Numbered from the stretch's first letter, positions 45,632 to 55,652 are shown. The stretch: 64,000 nt of DNA from Sphingosinicellaceae bacterium (GCA_019285715.1 CP079108.1:2123001-2187000); one strand, 5' to 3'. Translations and numbers: made by a program. The notes: generated from the sequence alone by a model not told the origin.

Positions 45632-46954
45632 GTGATAGAATTTACTATGGCCCAGACATTCAATGAACTTGCGTTTTCACCTACCATACAAGAAATGATT
45701 CAGTCTCGACCAGACTCAAATATAACCATTTTGACTGGTAGCAATAACTCAGGCAAATCGGCTTACTTGAAGAAGACGATAGCGAGCCGTTCATTTCTCT
45801 ATATTGGTGTTAATAGGTTCTTCTCGTTTCATCATCTTCCGCTTTACACTGAGAACGCCACGGAGCTTGACCAGTGGTTTCAGCAACAACAGAATACTGC
45901 ACATCAGGCATTTCAGAACTTTGAAGGTTCATATTTCAATTGTTCGACAGCTATAACTCGACTTTCTAATGACAGACGAAAAATACTTTTTGAAATATTT
46001 TTAGAATTATTTGGGATTTCGGTCGAGGTGCGCGCAGAAGATGTAGGTAACGACTTTAGTAATCGGTTTGTTTCTGTGGGCGGAGAAAGTCTTAGTGTCA
46101 CGTCGAGTGGCACAAGGTTGTTCCTCGGAGTGCTTGCGGCATTGATGGACGAACGATTTTCTTCTGTTGCGATTGACGAGCCTGAATTAGGACTTTCGCC
46201 GACGCTTCAAAGGAAATTAGCGGATATAATCATTAGAGGTGAAAGACGAGATAAACTTTTCCCGCACAACCCTCATATCATTCTTAGTACCCACTCGCAT
46301 TTATTCCTTGATCGCAGCTTCCCAGAAAATAATTATGTCGTCAGCAAATTGGGAAATCTGATTACCGCCAAGCCCTGTTTAAGTATCGTCGAGTTGCATG
46401 ACATTCAGTTCCGTCTTCTCGGAAATGACCTGAGTGAGTTATTTCTTCCAGATGCAGTCATTTTTGTCGAGGGTGAAACCGACAAAATATATTTGGAACG
46501 AGTTTTAGGAATACATCTCGCTCCATCTCGTATTGTGATAGAGTCGTGTAACGGTGATATTGCCAGAAGACTCAGCTTCTGGGCGTCTTCTCTAGGGAAT
46601 ATTCAATTGAGTCCATATCGGGCACGGACTTTGGTTGTCTATGATAAAGTCAAGCAGGCCGGGCTTGAGACTCTCTGCGCGAGGGTGGGTTTACCCCTAC
46701 AAAACATGATTGAGTGGGATGATAATGGCATCGAGTTTCTTTATCCGGATGCTCTCGTATCCTCCATCTATCGCAGGCAAGGCGTTAAAGCGGAAAGCCT
46801 GACGATCAACGGCGACTTTGTCAGCTACGGCGACATTTCCTACAAAAAAATGGAGCTTTGCAAGTTAGTGACCGACGGCATAACCGAAACCACGGCGCTC
46901 CCAGTCGAGCTTACTAATAAGCTCATTGAACCGTTGCGAAACCTCATGCGCTAG
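45632..46954 (+). CDS. OLD-like ATPase/TOPRIM protein, probable defence nuclease
   Basis: A 440-residue protein with an ABC-type AAA ATPase (Walker A TGSNNSGKSAYLKK near residue 37; signature-like SGTRLFLG; Walker B VAIDEPELGLSPTLQ; H-loop LSTHSHLFLD) and a C-terminal TOPRIM-like segment (VIFVEGETDKIYLERVL, then VVYDKVKQAG). This is the architecture of OLD-family nucleases and related anti-phage systems. The usual DxD of TOPRIM is DKV here, so nuclease activity is uncertain. GTG 45632 and ATG 45647 are both possible starts. It is distinctly A/T-rich compared with the host and sits at the outer end of island B, a common place for cargo. Confidence 0.82.
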   Translation: MIEFTMAQTFNELAFSPTIQEMIQSRPDSNITILTGSNNSGKSAYLKKTIASRSFLYIGVNRFFSFHHLPLYTENATELDQWFQQQQNTAHQAFQNFEGSYFNCSTAITRLSNDRRKILFEIFLELFGISVEVRAEDVGNDFSNRFVSVGGESLSVTSSGTRLFLGVLAALMDERFSSVAIDEPELGLSPTLQRKLADIIIRGERRDKLFPHNPHIILSTHSHLFLDRSFPENNYVVSKLGNLITAKPCLSIVELHDIQFRLLGNDLSELFLPDAVIFVEGETDKIYLERVLGIHLAPSRIVIESCNGDIARRLSFWASSLGNIQLSPYRARTLVVYDKVKQAGLETLCARVGLPLQNMIEWDDNGIEFLYPDALVSSIYRRQGVKAESLTINGDFVSYGDISYKKMELCKLVTDGITETTALPVELTNKLIEPLRNLMR

Positions 46955-47141
46955 CATGTAGGCGAAATCTGTTTCCCGGCAGAATCGGCCCGACTTGCGC
47001 CCCCGCCCCTCTCCGGGCATCCCGGCGCTCGCGTCGCCCTTGGTTCAATCCGATTCGACCTTGGGGGTACATTTGGGGGGACTAGATCACGGATAGCTAA
47101 ACTGCCTATAGCGTTATCAATATTTTATGGCTAGTTCGCGG
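46955..47141. other. Right end of island B
   Basis: About 190 bp between the OLD-like gene and the right attachment repeat, with GTACATTTGGGGGGAC near 47068 and no gene. Typical of the empty margin between island cargo and its att site. Confidence 0.4.
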
Positions 47142-47159
47142 TTCCCGTAGGGGTCACCA
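47142..47159. repeat. Attachment-site copy, right end of island B
   Basis: TTCCCGTAGGGGTCACCA, exact match to the 3' end of tRNA-Glu (37118-37135), without a tRNA body. It may also be the left border of the older segment that ends at 63477-63490. Confidence 0.9.
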
Positions 47160-47404
47160 TCCGTTCCGATCGGAACGGATCTGCAATAGTCTCCCGTTAT
47201 CTTGAACCTTTGCCGCCGCCCACTGGTACAAACGGGTGGTACAAATGAGGTTGCGGATGGCAAGTCCGACAAGGCGGCCCGGAACGTCGCGGTTCTGGTT
47301 TCGCATGAGCGTTCCGGCACGGTTGAAACTTCTCCAGACATCGGCAGGCTCCTGCCCAGTGTAAGCTCGATTACCGTCGCGATCGCGTCGTGCGTTGCTT
47401 TCTT

Positions 47405-47610
47405 TCAATCGTCGACATGCGCTGCGAGCGGGACCAACGGGGCAGCATCGCTGCTGACAGCGGCATCGAGATAGGCATCTCTGATCGCCATGAGCGGCAG
47501 ACGGGCCTCGAGCAGCATCTTGATAACATCTGGAGATTGCGACTTGACTGCCGTCTCTAGCGAGGTGTCGCCTCGCCGGGTGTTGCGGAATCTGCTGGCG
47601 TAGTCGATGC
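47405..47610 (-). pseudogene. Ankyrin-like gene fragment
   Basis: On the minus strand a short frame reads RIDYASRFRNTRRGDTSLETAVKSQSPDVIKMLLEARLP (in pieces: RRGDTSLETAVKSQSPDVIKMLLEA), similar to one or two ankyrin repeats (GDT.L..AV.S...D.I..LLEA). No start or continuation is intact; other frames over 47160-48010 look like shifted remains. I call it a decayed fragment with low certainty. The stretch 47611-48014 holds nothing else that I can support. Confidence 0.35.
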
Positions 47611-48014
47611 GCCATCGCGCCGACCATGAGCAATGTTGGGTGCCAAGGCCTGGGAGCGCTTGGACACGTCGTGTCCCGGCTCGCCGAAAAGGACGAGCTG
47701 GCGCAGACCGGCCGCCACTGCGTTATCGCATGCATGCTGGTTCCGAACCCCAGACGGATCGGTACGACCCGCATGCGGCGCCGTCGGCGGAAACCGAGAC
47801 CCTGTTCGATTTCTACGCTTCGGTTCTCGCCGGCGTCGCCGCGCCGGACCGGGGAGACCATGTCCGCTTCTGGAAGCTGTGCCGACGAGCAACGCAAGCC
47901 TCCGGTCGCATAAGCGGCGTCGGAGGGGGCTTCTTGGCAGGGAAAGCCCCCAAAGCGCAGGCGAAATGGTATGGAAGTGCTCGCCATTTGCCGGACTTTA
48001 CCGTGATTCTGCGC

Positions 48015-49727
48015 TCAATATCCGGCGACAGTCCCGACCGGCAGCCGAGGATCGATTGCACCGTATAGAAAATCACGCCCGACTTTTGACGCGCCGATCG
48101 CCGGCGCCCCCACCAGGATCGCCGCGGTCTGGTTCTCATAGCCCATGAGCTCCAGCTTGTGGCCCTTGGCCGCCAGAGCCGTCATCGTGTCAGGGCTGAG
48201 CGCGTTGCGCTCGTAGTAGAGGATATCGGGCAGCCACTGCGCGTGGATACGCGGCGCATCGGTGGCCTCGGTGATCGACATGCCGTGATCGATGACGTTG
48301 ATGATCACCTGCAAGACGCCCGTCGGGATATGGCTGCCCCCGGGTGTCCCGATTACCATCGTTAGTTGGCCGTCCTTCGTAACGATCGTCGGGCTCATGG
48401 AGGACAGCGGCCGTTTGCCCGGCGCAACGGCATTATTGGCACCCTCGACCAGCCCGAACATATTCGGGACGCCCGGCTTCGACGAGAAGTCGTCCATTTC
48501 GTCGTTGAGCAGGACGCCGGTGCCGGCAGCGGTCACGCGCGCGCCGAACCAGTCGTTCAGCGTATAGGTCAGCGAGACCGCGTTGCCCTGCGCGTCGACG
48601 ATCGAGAAATGGGTTGTGCTGCGTCCTTCTTTGCCCACGCCGGGGACACCGAGCGACGTCGAGACAGTGGCCTTGTCGGCGGCGATGCCGGCACGCAGCC
48701 GTGCCGCATAGCCGACGGAGATCAGCTTCGCGACATCCGCCCTGACGAAGCCAGGGTCGCCGAGGTTGACGTTGCGGTCGTGATAGGCGCGGCGCAGTGC
48801 CTCGACCGTGTAGTGGACACCTTGGGCCGAGTGAAAACCCAATGCTGCCAGCGGGTAGCCGCTGAGTATGTTCAGCGTCTCGCAAATGACGACGCCGCCC
48901 GAGCTCGGCGGTGGTGCCGCGACGATGTGATAGCCGCGGTAGTCGCATTCGAGCGGCGCGCGCTCGATGGCCTTGTAGCCGGCAAAATCCGCCATCGTGA
49001 TGATCCCGCGGTGGGATCGGCTTGCCGCGACGATGCGCTGGGCCGCGAGGCCCGTGTAGAACGCCTTCGGCCCATCGGTTGCTATCGCCTTGAGCATGCG
49101 GCCGAGATCGGCCTGAACCAGCCTGTCGCCCTTTTGCCAAGGCCGGCCCTGCTTTAGGAAGATCGCGGCGCTCGGCGCGTCCTTGGCGAAGTCGCTGGCA
49201 CCCTGGTCCAGGAAATCGGCGTCGCCCTGGTCGAGGACAAAGCCCTTCGAGGCCAGCCGGATCGCCGGCGCCATCAGGACGGGGCGCGGCCGTGTGCCGT
49301 ACCTGGCTCGTGCCAACTCGAGCCCGGCGACGGTCCCCGGGACCGCGACGGCACGATAACCGCGCGTCGAAAGCCCGGGGACGACGTTGCCGGCGGCATC
49401 CTGGAACATCGTCGCGGTCGCGGCTGCGGGCGCGGTCTCGCGGAAGTCGATGAAGGTCTGGTGACCGTCGCGCAGGCGGATCGTCATGAAGCCGCCGCCG
49501 CCGATATTGCCCGCCTCCGGGAAAGTCACCGCCAACGCATAGGCTACCGCAACCGCCGCATCGACGGCATTGCCGCCGTGCCGGAGGATATCGACCCCCG
49601 CGTCGCTGGCCAGATGGTGCGCCGACACGACCATGCCGTGTTCCGCGCCGATCGGCACCGGCGACGCCGCCTCGGCGCGCGCGGTCACCAGGCCCAGCGC
49701 CATTAGTGCCACCAAGGCTGCTCGCAT
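48015..49727 (-). CDS. ggt: Gamma-glutamyltransferase
   Basis: A 570-residue periplasmic Ntn-type hydrolase. Signal peptide RAALVALMALGLVTARAEA. The large-subunit body includes GNAVDAAVAVAYALAVTFPEAGNIGGGGF. Autocleavage Thr lies in RSTTHFSIVDAQGNAVSLTYTLN (about residue 370). Then LLNDEMDDFSSKPGVPN, PLSSMSPTIV and GTPGGSHIPT. Complete. It cleaves gamma-glutamyl bonds of glutathione and gamma-glutamyl peptides. The gene follows the TonB receptor by 88 bp on the same strand and may be expressed with it. Confidence 0.95.
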   Translation of the reverse strand: MRAALVALMALGLVTARAEAASPVPIGAEHGMVVSAHHLASDAGVDILRHGGNAVDAAVAVAYALAVTFPEAGNIGGGGFMTIRLRDGHQTFIDFRETAPAAATATMFQDAAGNVVPGLSTRGYRAVAVPGTVAGLELARARYGTRPRPVLMAPAIRLASKGFVLDQGDADFLDQGASDFAKDAPSAAIFLKQGRPWQKGDRLVQADLGRMLKAIATDGPKAFYTGLAAQRIVAASRSHRGIITMADFAGYKAIERAPLECDYRGYHIVAAPPPSSGGVVICETLNILSGYPLAALGFHSAQGVHYTVEALRRAYHDRNVNLGDPGFVRADVAKLISVGYAARLRAGIAADKATVSTSLGVPGVGKEGRSTTHFSIVDAQGNAVSLTYTLNDWFGARVTAAGTGVLLNDEMDDFSSKPGVPNMFGLVEGANNAVAPGKRPLSSMSPTIVTKDGQLTMVIGTPGGSHIPTGVLQVIINVIDHGMSITEATDAPRIHAQWLPDILYYERNALSPDTMTALAAKGHKLELMGYENQTAAILVGAPAIGASKVGRDFLYGAIDPRLPVGTVAGY

Positions 49728-49815
49728 GCTCGACTCCCCGCGTTTATCGATTTCAGGTCAACGACGGGCGGAGGCGTCGCAGCGCCTCCGCCCTGTGCCA
49801 ATCGGGTTGACTAGC

Positions 49816-52500
49816 TCAGTATTTTACGCGGACCCGGGCGTACCAGAACCCGCCGTTGATCCCGAACGGGCCGCCGCTGCGCGGGTAGATCTGGCCGTCC
49901 GCGGTGCTGTTGGTCAGCGCGTAAATCGGGTTGGCGCTCGTCGCCGAAATCCTGTCCGGCTTGGTGTTGAACAGGTTGATCGCGCCCAGGGTCAGGGTGA
50001 AGTGCTCCTTGAAGGTGTAGCTGAGATCAAGGTCGGAGGTGAACTTCGAGCCGAACTTGTCACCTGGATAGTCAACCTGGACACTCCACGCGCTGTAGTA
50101 ATTTTCCCGGACGTTCAACGTGAAGTCGGCTATCTGCCAGTTGCCGGACAGGATCACGCGATGCTTGGGAGCAAAGTTCGATATGTCGGAAATCTGCGCG
50201 TCGCTGATTACCGCCGGGTCGAACTTGGTTACCTTGCTCTTGTTGTAATTGTAGGCGAGCGTCAGGTTGAGCTTACCGTCGAGCAGTGGCGTGCGGTAGC
50301 TGCCGACCACATCCACGCCATCGGTCTTGGTGTTGAAGCCGTTGGTGAAATAATTGACGTTGCCGCCAACACCGACAGTCGAGAGCGCCGGCAACGCCGC
50401 GATATCGGCCGCCGTGACATCGAACGGCTGGGTGATGCCGATCCGGTTCCGGACGCGGATCGAGTACGCGTCGACAGTCAGGGTCAGGGCGTCGGCCGGC
50501 TTGATGATCGCGCCGAGGCCGAAGTTCGTCGACTTCTCGGGCTTGAGCGGCTTGGCCCCGTAGAACTGCGAGATCGGGTTGCCGACCTGATAGGTACCGG
50601 TCTGGACCTGGTTTCCGGCAACGAAGTTCGTGGTCAGGATCTCGACGTTGCTCTGGCCCGGCGACGGCGCATGGAAACCGGTGCCGACCGTGCCGCGTAG
50701 CGAGAACGCGTCGGCGAACTTGTAGATCGCATTGAACTTGACGACGAAGGCATTGCCGAAGGTGTTGTAGTGCTCGTAGCGCGCCGCGAGGCCGGCACTG
50801 AGCGCCTTGGTCAGGTCGGTTTCGGCGTCCCCGTAGATCGCGTAGTTGGTCTGCTTGAACTTGCCGGCCGAACTGGGACTGGTGCCGCCATAACCGCTCG
50901 CAGCGGGGCTGAAGCTGACGACCTCGGGGACAAACCCGCCCTTACCGTCCGAGACCAGCGACGGCGTGTAGACCCCCGGCGCCGTCTGGACATAAAGGCT
51001 TTGCGAGGCGAACGGGCCGGCGCTGTACGACTGCAGGTCGCCAACCGTCGCTTCGTACTGTTCTCGGCGATATTCGGCGCCCGCCGACAGCGTTAGTGGC
51101 GCCGCTAGGCCGATCTCGATCGGGTAGCTGAGGTCGAGATTGGCATCGAATTCGGTCTGGATCAGCTTGCCGAACTTGAAGTCGGTCTGGGTATCCGGAC
51201 CAAAGGAAGCGTTCAGCGAATTTGTCATCGACAACTCGAGCGCGTTGCGGCTGAGCGTTCCCGACAGATCGTAGGTGAAGCCGCCCTCCGTCGAGCCCTT
51301 GTAACCAAGGGTGCCGTAAGCTTCATCGGTCTTGCCGATAAAGCGCGGTGTAAAACCGGCCGGATACAGCGAAGTGAAGTTGTAGACATTGCCGTCCTTG
51401 ACGAAACCGCCATTCGGGCAGGTCACGTTCCCGGTTGGGCAAGACGTCAAATAAGCCGGATGTCCGAACGCGCCGTTGGCGCCGGGGCTGCTGAAGGCCG
51501 GAACCCCCGAGCCATCGTCGATCGCCAGCGGAGTCGGCGCGGAGATCGGCGAACGGTAGTTGAAACTCTCGTTGCCCTTGTTGTGCGCGATGTTGACGAA
51601 CAGGTAGATCTTGCTGTTGTCGGTTACCTCATACGCAGAGTTGAGCAGCAGCTTGTAGCCTTCACTGCGCGAGGAGCCCCAGTTCTGCACCGGTCCCGGG
51701 TAATTCGGGAGCTGCGGTGCCAGCGCAGGAAATTGCTGCGCAAAGACAACCGCGATCGGCCGCGTTGCGCCGCGGCTGGTCTCGCCGTCCTTGTCGTATT
51801 CCGCCGAGACATTGATGAAGCCCCGATCACCGAGCTTGACGCCGGCGTTACCGGCGACCTGCTTGCTGGCACCGTCACCGTGATCGTAATACTGGCCATA
51901 GCGCGCCTGCAGCTCGAAGCCCGCATCGTCGCGGAGCCCGTAGTTCAACACGCCGCCGATCGCGTCGGAACCATATTGGGCAGTGGCACCCTCGCGTAGA
52001 ATCTGCAGGCTTTTGACCGCGATCGACGGGATGGCGGAAATATCCGAGCCCTGCGAACCATAGCCCAATGCGGTGTCGCCGCCGCTGTAGACCTGAACGA
52101 GTGCCGAGCGGTTGTACCGCTTGCCATTGAGCTGGACCAGGATCTCGTCGGCTGGCAGGCCTCGCAGTGATGGTGCCCGCACGAACGACGAGGCGTCCGA
52201 GATGGTGTTCTGGCTGACGAAAAACGACGGTACGATGTTCTTGATGACATCCAGCATGTTGGCCGCCGGCTGAGCGGCAATCTCATCGGCACCAATGATG
52301 TCGACGGGCGATGGGGAATCCGCCAGCGACCGGTCGGTCCGCCGCGTTCCGGTAACGATGATGTCCTGGGCGTCTTCGGTGCTGCTCGCGGCGATCTTGG
52401 TCGCGGTTTGCGCCCAAGCTTGCTGCGTCCCGCAAAGCGCCGCACCGGCAACACTGCCAACGAGTATAGCTCTGAAAAGCCTCAGATTGGGCATCTTCAT
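49816..52500 (-). CDS. TonB-dependent outer-membrane receptor
   Basis: An 894-residue receptor. A signal peptide ends near QQAWAQ; the TonB box-like segment is DIIVTGTRR (residues about 47-55). A plug domain follows (SPSPVDIIGADEIAAQPAANMLDVIKNIVPSFFVSQN, in pieces). The rest is the 22-strand barrel with many aromatic-rich strands, ending WYARVRVKY with terminal aromatic. The ligand is not obvious; paired with ggt, uptake of a peptide or glutathione-type compound is a guess. It is not next to a siderophore gene. Confidence 0.93.
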   Translation of the reverse strand: MKMPNLRLFRAILVGSVAGAALCGTQQAWAQTATKIAASSTEDAQDIIVTGTRRTDRSLADSPSPVDIIGADEIAAQPAANMLDVIKNIVPSFFVSQNTISDASSFVRAPSLRGLPADEILVQLNGKRYNRSALVQVYSGGDTALGYGSQGSDISAIPSIAVKSLQILREGATAQYGSDAIGGVLNYGLRDDAGFELQARYGQYYDHGDGASKQVAGNAGVKLGDRGFINVSAEYDKDGETSRGATRPIAVVFAQQFPALAPQLPNYPGPVQNWGSSRSEGYKLLLNSAYEVTDNSKIYLFVNIAHNKGNESFNYRSPISAPTPLAIDDGSGVPAFSSPGANGAFGHPAYLTSCPTGNVTCPNGGFVKDGNVYNFTSLYPAGFTPRFIGKTDEAYGTLGYKGSTEGGFTYDLSGTLSRNALELSMTNSLNASFGPDTQTDFKFGKLIQTEFDANLDLSYPIEIGLAAPLTLSAGAEYRREQYEATVGDLQSYSAGPFASQSLYVQTAPGVYTPSLVSDGKGGFVPEVVSFSPAASGYGGTSPSSAGKFKQTNYAIYGDAETDLTKALSAGLAARYEHYNTFGNAFVVKFNAIYKFADAFSLRGTVGTGFHAPSPGQSNVEILTTNFVAGNQVQTGTYQVGNPISQFYGAKPLKPEKSTNFGLGAIIKPADALTLTVDAYSIRVRNRIGITQPFDVTAADIAALPALSTVGVGGNVNYFTNGFNTKTDGVDVVGSYRTPLLDGKLNLTLAYNYNKSKVTKFDPAVISDAQISDISNFAPKHRVILSGNWQIADFTLNVRENYYSAWSVQVDYPGDKFGSKFTSDLDLSYTFKEHFTLTLGAINLFNTKPDRISATSANPIYALTNSTADGQIYPRSGGPFGINGGFWYARVRVKY

Positions 52501-52997
52501 ATATCCATCCCCATGTTTCCAGGCGGCTGATACCGCTCAAGAGATCGACATTGTTAGGGTGTGACCCGTTGGAAACAATCGTGGACCCCGACGGCTTTGT
52601 CCGATTCCAGCCATCTGTGACCCAAATAACGCTTTTCTTGCCTGCCGAGAGGACGCTGCGCTCACAACCCGACAGCACTCGGCCCTCGGCGCTGGCGGTG
52701 TCTCTACGTCGCAACGCCCGAGAAGGCGCCAGTCGCTGCACTTTATCGCCTATTCAACTCTGACGATTGGTTTATCGTCCTTAAGCGATGGCATCTTGCT
52801 GCAAATCCGCGGGTTCAATGACGCAGTTTGGGACTTTGCGGTCATTGCCACCCGGATCGGCGAACGGCTGCTTCCAGCAGGATCGGACGGTCGCGCATTT
52901 AACTCTACGTCATGATTGAACGAGCAAGGCTAGCCGGGCGCCGGACGTTCGTTCTGCGCGGGCCGAGAGAACAGCGCGCTGCAAGTTGCCGACGTGA
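52501..52997. other. Intergenic region upstream of the TonB receptor
   Basis: About 500 bp without a gene that I can support. It lies between the receptor start and the BLUF gene end. It should contain the receptor promoter. No repeat or obvious operator is seen. Confidence 0.35.
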
Positions 52998-53471
52998 TCA
53001 GCTTCGCCCAAGCGAATCTAGCGGCCCCGAATCGAGGTGCTCGAGAATACGCCTTAGTGCCGCGACGTTGTTCTCGTCTTCAGTGCTCCCGAGCGCGTCC
53101 TGCAGCACCGCGCGAATGTCGTCGGCCTTGACCTGCTCCATCTCCCAATCCGGATACAGACGCTCGCGCTTTTCCTCACTCCAGTCCAGCGGCACGACAT
53201 CGTAATGGCGCGGATCGTCACCCAGGCTCGCGATCAAATTTTGCATCTGGACGGCCGGCCCCTCGATCCATTGGAAGAAGACGCCGCTGCCGAAAACCAG
53301 CACCCCGGTGATACCACGGGCGAGATTGCGGCGTTGAGCGGACTCGACGATCCGGCCGACCTCAACATCGTCCACACCTTCGGCGGCACGACTGCAATAG
53401 ACGAAAGTATAAAGCATGGGCGCGGCGTCGTCCGGGTCAGCGCCGCTTGGAAAACCGGGTTCGTCGAACAT
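52998..53471 (-). CDS. BLUF-domain blue-light sensor
   Basis: A 157-residue single-domain FAD photoreceptor. LYTFVYCSRA carries the conserved Tyr, SAQRRNLARGITGVLVFGSGVFFQWIEGP carries the conserved Asn and Gln (N...ITG...FFQ.IEG), and YDVVPLDWSEEKRERLYPDW the later strand with Trp. A C-terminal helical extension follows. ATG 53471 or an inner ATG at 53417 (directly before the first strand) are possible starts. No output domain is attached, so it must signal through a partner. It is flanked by transporter genes on the same strand. Confidence 0.92.
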   Translation of the reverse strand: MFDEPGFPSGADPDDAAPMLYTFVYCSRAAEGVDDVEVGRIVESAQRRNLARGITGVLVFGSGVFFQWIEGPAVQMQNLIASLGDDPRHYDVVPLDWSEEKRERLYPDWEMEQVKADDIRAVLQDALGSTEDENNVAALRRILEHLDSGPLDSLGRS

Positions 53472-53784
53472 GGGTTGGCTCGCTCTGTCTATGCAAGGCA
53501 GGCGGCATCGCCCGGTGAATAAGGGTCAGGTTAGCGCATCGATCTTATTTGTGTAAGGCAGCATTGGATCACCATCCCCTCTGTCACGCGCGCTGAAAGC
53601 ACTGGGAGGCAATGCGAATTTCTGGCGAGGATTCAAGACGTTCAAAGGCGATTGGTGGCTCCCCGTGAAACGGAAGCTTGTTCGCCTGGTTTCAGGCGCG
53701 CCCGTGCGCCGGCTAAACGTCTCGGCGTGGCGGTGTAGCGGAAGGGCCGCTTCCAGTCGTTGCCGCCTAGTGGCTGCCCACAGC
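53472..53784. other. Gap between BLUF and SulP genes
   Basis: 313 bp with no supported gene. It is the place for the BLUF promoter (minus strand). Nothing else is seen. Confidence 0.35.
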
Positions 53785-55281
53785 TCAATGCGGTGCAAGC
53801 CCCATCTCGACGCCAGTTTTGTCATGAAGTGCGAAGCGGTCGATGATGTCGGCACTGGCACGGTTGTATCCGACTACCTCGACCTCGCGCCCGTCGCGTC
53901 GAAGGCGCGCAACGATCTTGTCGAGGGCGCCAACGCCGGAAATGTCCCAGAAATGGGCGCCGGTCACGTCGATGAGCACCCGGCGAGCGCTGCTTTCGGT
54001 TTGGAAAGCCCGCGTGAAGCGATCAACGGACGCGAAGAAGATCTCGCCCGTTACGCAATATGTTGCCTGCTCGCTGTCGCCCGACACGTTGCGCTCGACC
54101 GAGAACATTCGCTGCACCTTGCCAGCGAAGAAAATTCCGGACAGCAACACGCCGGCGAGCACGCCAAGCGACAGATCGTGCGTGGTGACCACCACCAGGA
54201 CGGTGGTCAGCATCACCACGGACGAGCTGGGTGGATGACGGCGCAGGTTCGGAATCGAGTTCCAGCTGAAGGTGCCGATCGAGACCATGATCATCACGGC
54301 GACGAGCGCTGGCATGGGAATACGCCCGACAAAAGGGCCGAGTACCGCCAGCAGGAAAAGAAGAAAGGCACCTGCGACGAAGGTGGAGAGGCGGCCGCGC
54401 CCGCCGGAAGTCACGTTGATGACCGACTGACCGATCATGGCGCAGCCGCCCATGCCGCCGATTAGCGCCGCGACGATGTTCGCGCCGCCCTGGCCGGCGC
54501 ATTCCTGGCGCTTGTTGCTGTCCGTATCGGTCATGTCGTCCACGATCTGGGCCGTGAGGAGCGATTCCAGCAGGCCGACCGCCGCCATGGTAAGCGAATA
54601 GGGAAGAATAATCCGCAGCGTGTCGAGCGTCAGGGGGACCTCCGGCAGCGCAAGGCTCGGCAGCCCCTGGGGAAGCTTGCCCATGTCAGCAACCGTGTTG
54701 ACGGAAAGGCCAAGGCCGATGCTGATCGCGCTCAGGATCAAGATCGCCACCAGCGGAGACGGCACCGCCTTGGTGATGCGAGGGAAGCCGTAGATGATCG
54801 CCAGGCCACCAGCGACCATGGCGTAGGTCTCCCAGCCCACGTTGGTGAATTGTGGCAGTTGCGCCATGAAGATGAGGATGGCGAGCGCGTTGACGAAACC
54901 GGTGATGACTGAGCGCGACACGAACTGCATGACGAGGTCGAGCCGGAGCAGCCCGGCAACGATCTGGATGCAGCCCATCAGGATCGTTGCCGCGAAAAGA
55001 TACTCGACGCCGTGATTGCGCACCAGCGGGATCACCACTACCGCAACCGCCGCCGTGGCGGCCGACACCATGCCAGGTCGACCGCCGATCAGCGCAATGG
55101 TCATAGCGATTGCAACCGACGCATAGAGACCGACGCGCGGATCGACACCGGCGATGATGGAAAAGCCAATCGCTTCAGGGATGAGCGCGAGAGCAACAAC
55201 GATGCCGGCCATGACGTCGCGGCGGGCGGCAGGGCCGTCTGTGAACCACTGGCGCCGATAATCGATGGATTTGAATTTCAT
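53785..55281 (-). CDS. SulP family anion transporter with STAS domain
   Basis: A 498-residue protein from the ATG at 55281 ([33 protein letters not shown] is the SulP start). About 11-12 membrane segments, with the family signature around [23 protein letters not shown] and the conserved [25 protein letters not shown]. The C-terminal STAS domain (about 395-490) has [23 protein letters not shown]. SulP proteins carry sulfate, bicarbonate or organic anions; the substrate here cannot be told. An upstream start adds 30 residues and seems unlikely. Confidence 0.93.
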   Translation of the reverse strand: MKFKSIDYRRQWFTDGPAARRDVMAGIVVALALIPEAIGFSIIAGVDPRVGLYASVAIAMTIALIGGRPGMVSAATAAVAVVVIPLVRNHGVEYLFAATILMGCIQIVAGLLRLDLVMQFVSRSVITGFVNALAILIFMAQLPQFTNVGWETYAMVAGGLAIIYGFPRITKAVPSPLVAILILSAISIGLGLSVNTVADMGKLPQGLPSLALPEVPLTLDTLRIILPYSLTMAAVGLLESLLTAQIVDDMTDTDSNKRQECAGQGGANIVAALIGGMGGCAMIGQSVINVTSGGRGRLSTFVAGAFLLFLLAVLGPFVGRIPMPALVAVMIMVSIGTFSWNSIPNLRRHPPSSSVVMLTTVLVVVTTHDLSLGVLAGVLLSGIFFAGKVQRMFSVERNVSGDSEQATYCVTGEIFFASVDRFTRAFQTESSARRVLIDVTGAHFWDISGVGALDKIVARLRRDGREVEVVGYNRASADIIDRFALHDKTGVEMGLAPH

Positions 55282-55652
55282 TGATGATCCACAACAGGGC
55301 ACATACGCCAGACGGCGCTTCAGGATTGCGTGCGTGTTGCTGTCCGGCGGATCGGCGGCCGGAATAGCCACCCGGATTTACACCGGGTCCTTGCGAATGC
55401 CGGACCTATACGCGACCATTCATAGAGAAAGCAACAACCTGAACAACGGCCGCTATCGAGAGGCGCAGCTTTGCCCGGTTACCGTCCTGCCGCTTCTCGG
55501 TAGCCATGACATACAAGCTAACGCTCGACCTTCCGCGGGAGCCTATAATTTTCTCATCCGTCAATTTGGCATGATTCACACAATCCTGATTTGTAAGATC
55601 CAGACACTCGCTGACGTATGAACGGGATATTGGACGACTTGGCCTAGATAGG
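55282..55652. other. Gap upstream of sulP
   Basis: About 370 bp between the sulP start and the DUF2254 gene end. It is A/T-richer than the genes around it at 55500-55620. It probably holds the sulP promoter. No gene or repeat that I can support. Confidence 0.35.

Larger units (their letters stand above)
37118..47159. mobile_element. Integrated element B in tRNA-Glu, capsid-encoding satellite-like
   Basis: A 10.04-kb element bounded by 18-bp repeats, with a tyrosine integrase 195 bp after the tRNA. Gene order: int and alpA (plus strand); a minus-strand run reading from 43161 leftward (hypothetical, DUF2786-like, DUF1376, HTH, HK97-type major capsid, coiled-coil, small hypothetical); a plus-strand membrane protein; TerS (minus); a small membrane protein (minus); and an OLD-like nuclease (plus) at the far end. 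No portal, protease, large terminase, tail or lysis gene is seen. The size and gene set resemble phage-inducible chromosomal islands that carry their own capsid, but reduced. Confidence 0.88.

Noticed and set aside
47154-47987. A 277-residue minus-strand protein
   Set aside because: Its composition is that of a shadow or decayed region (Arg/Ala/Ser/Cys-rich), and its end crosses the att repeat. An ankyrin-like fragment lies in another frame.
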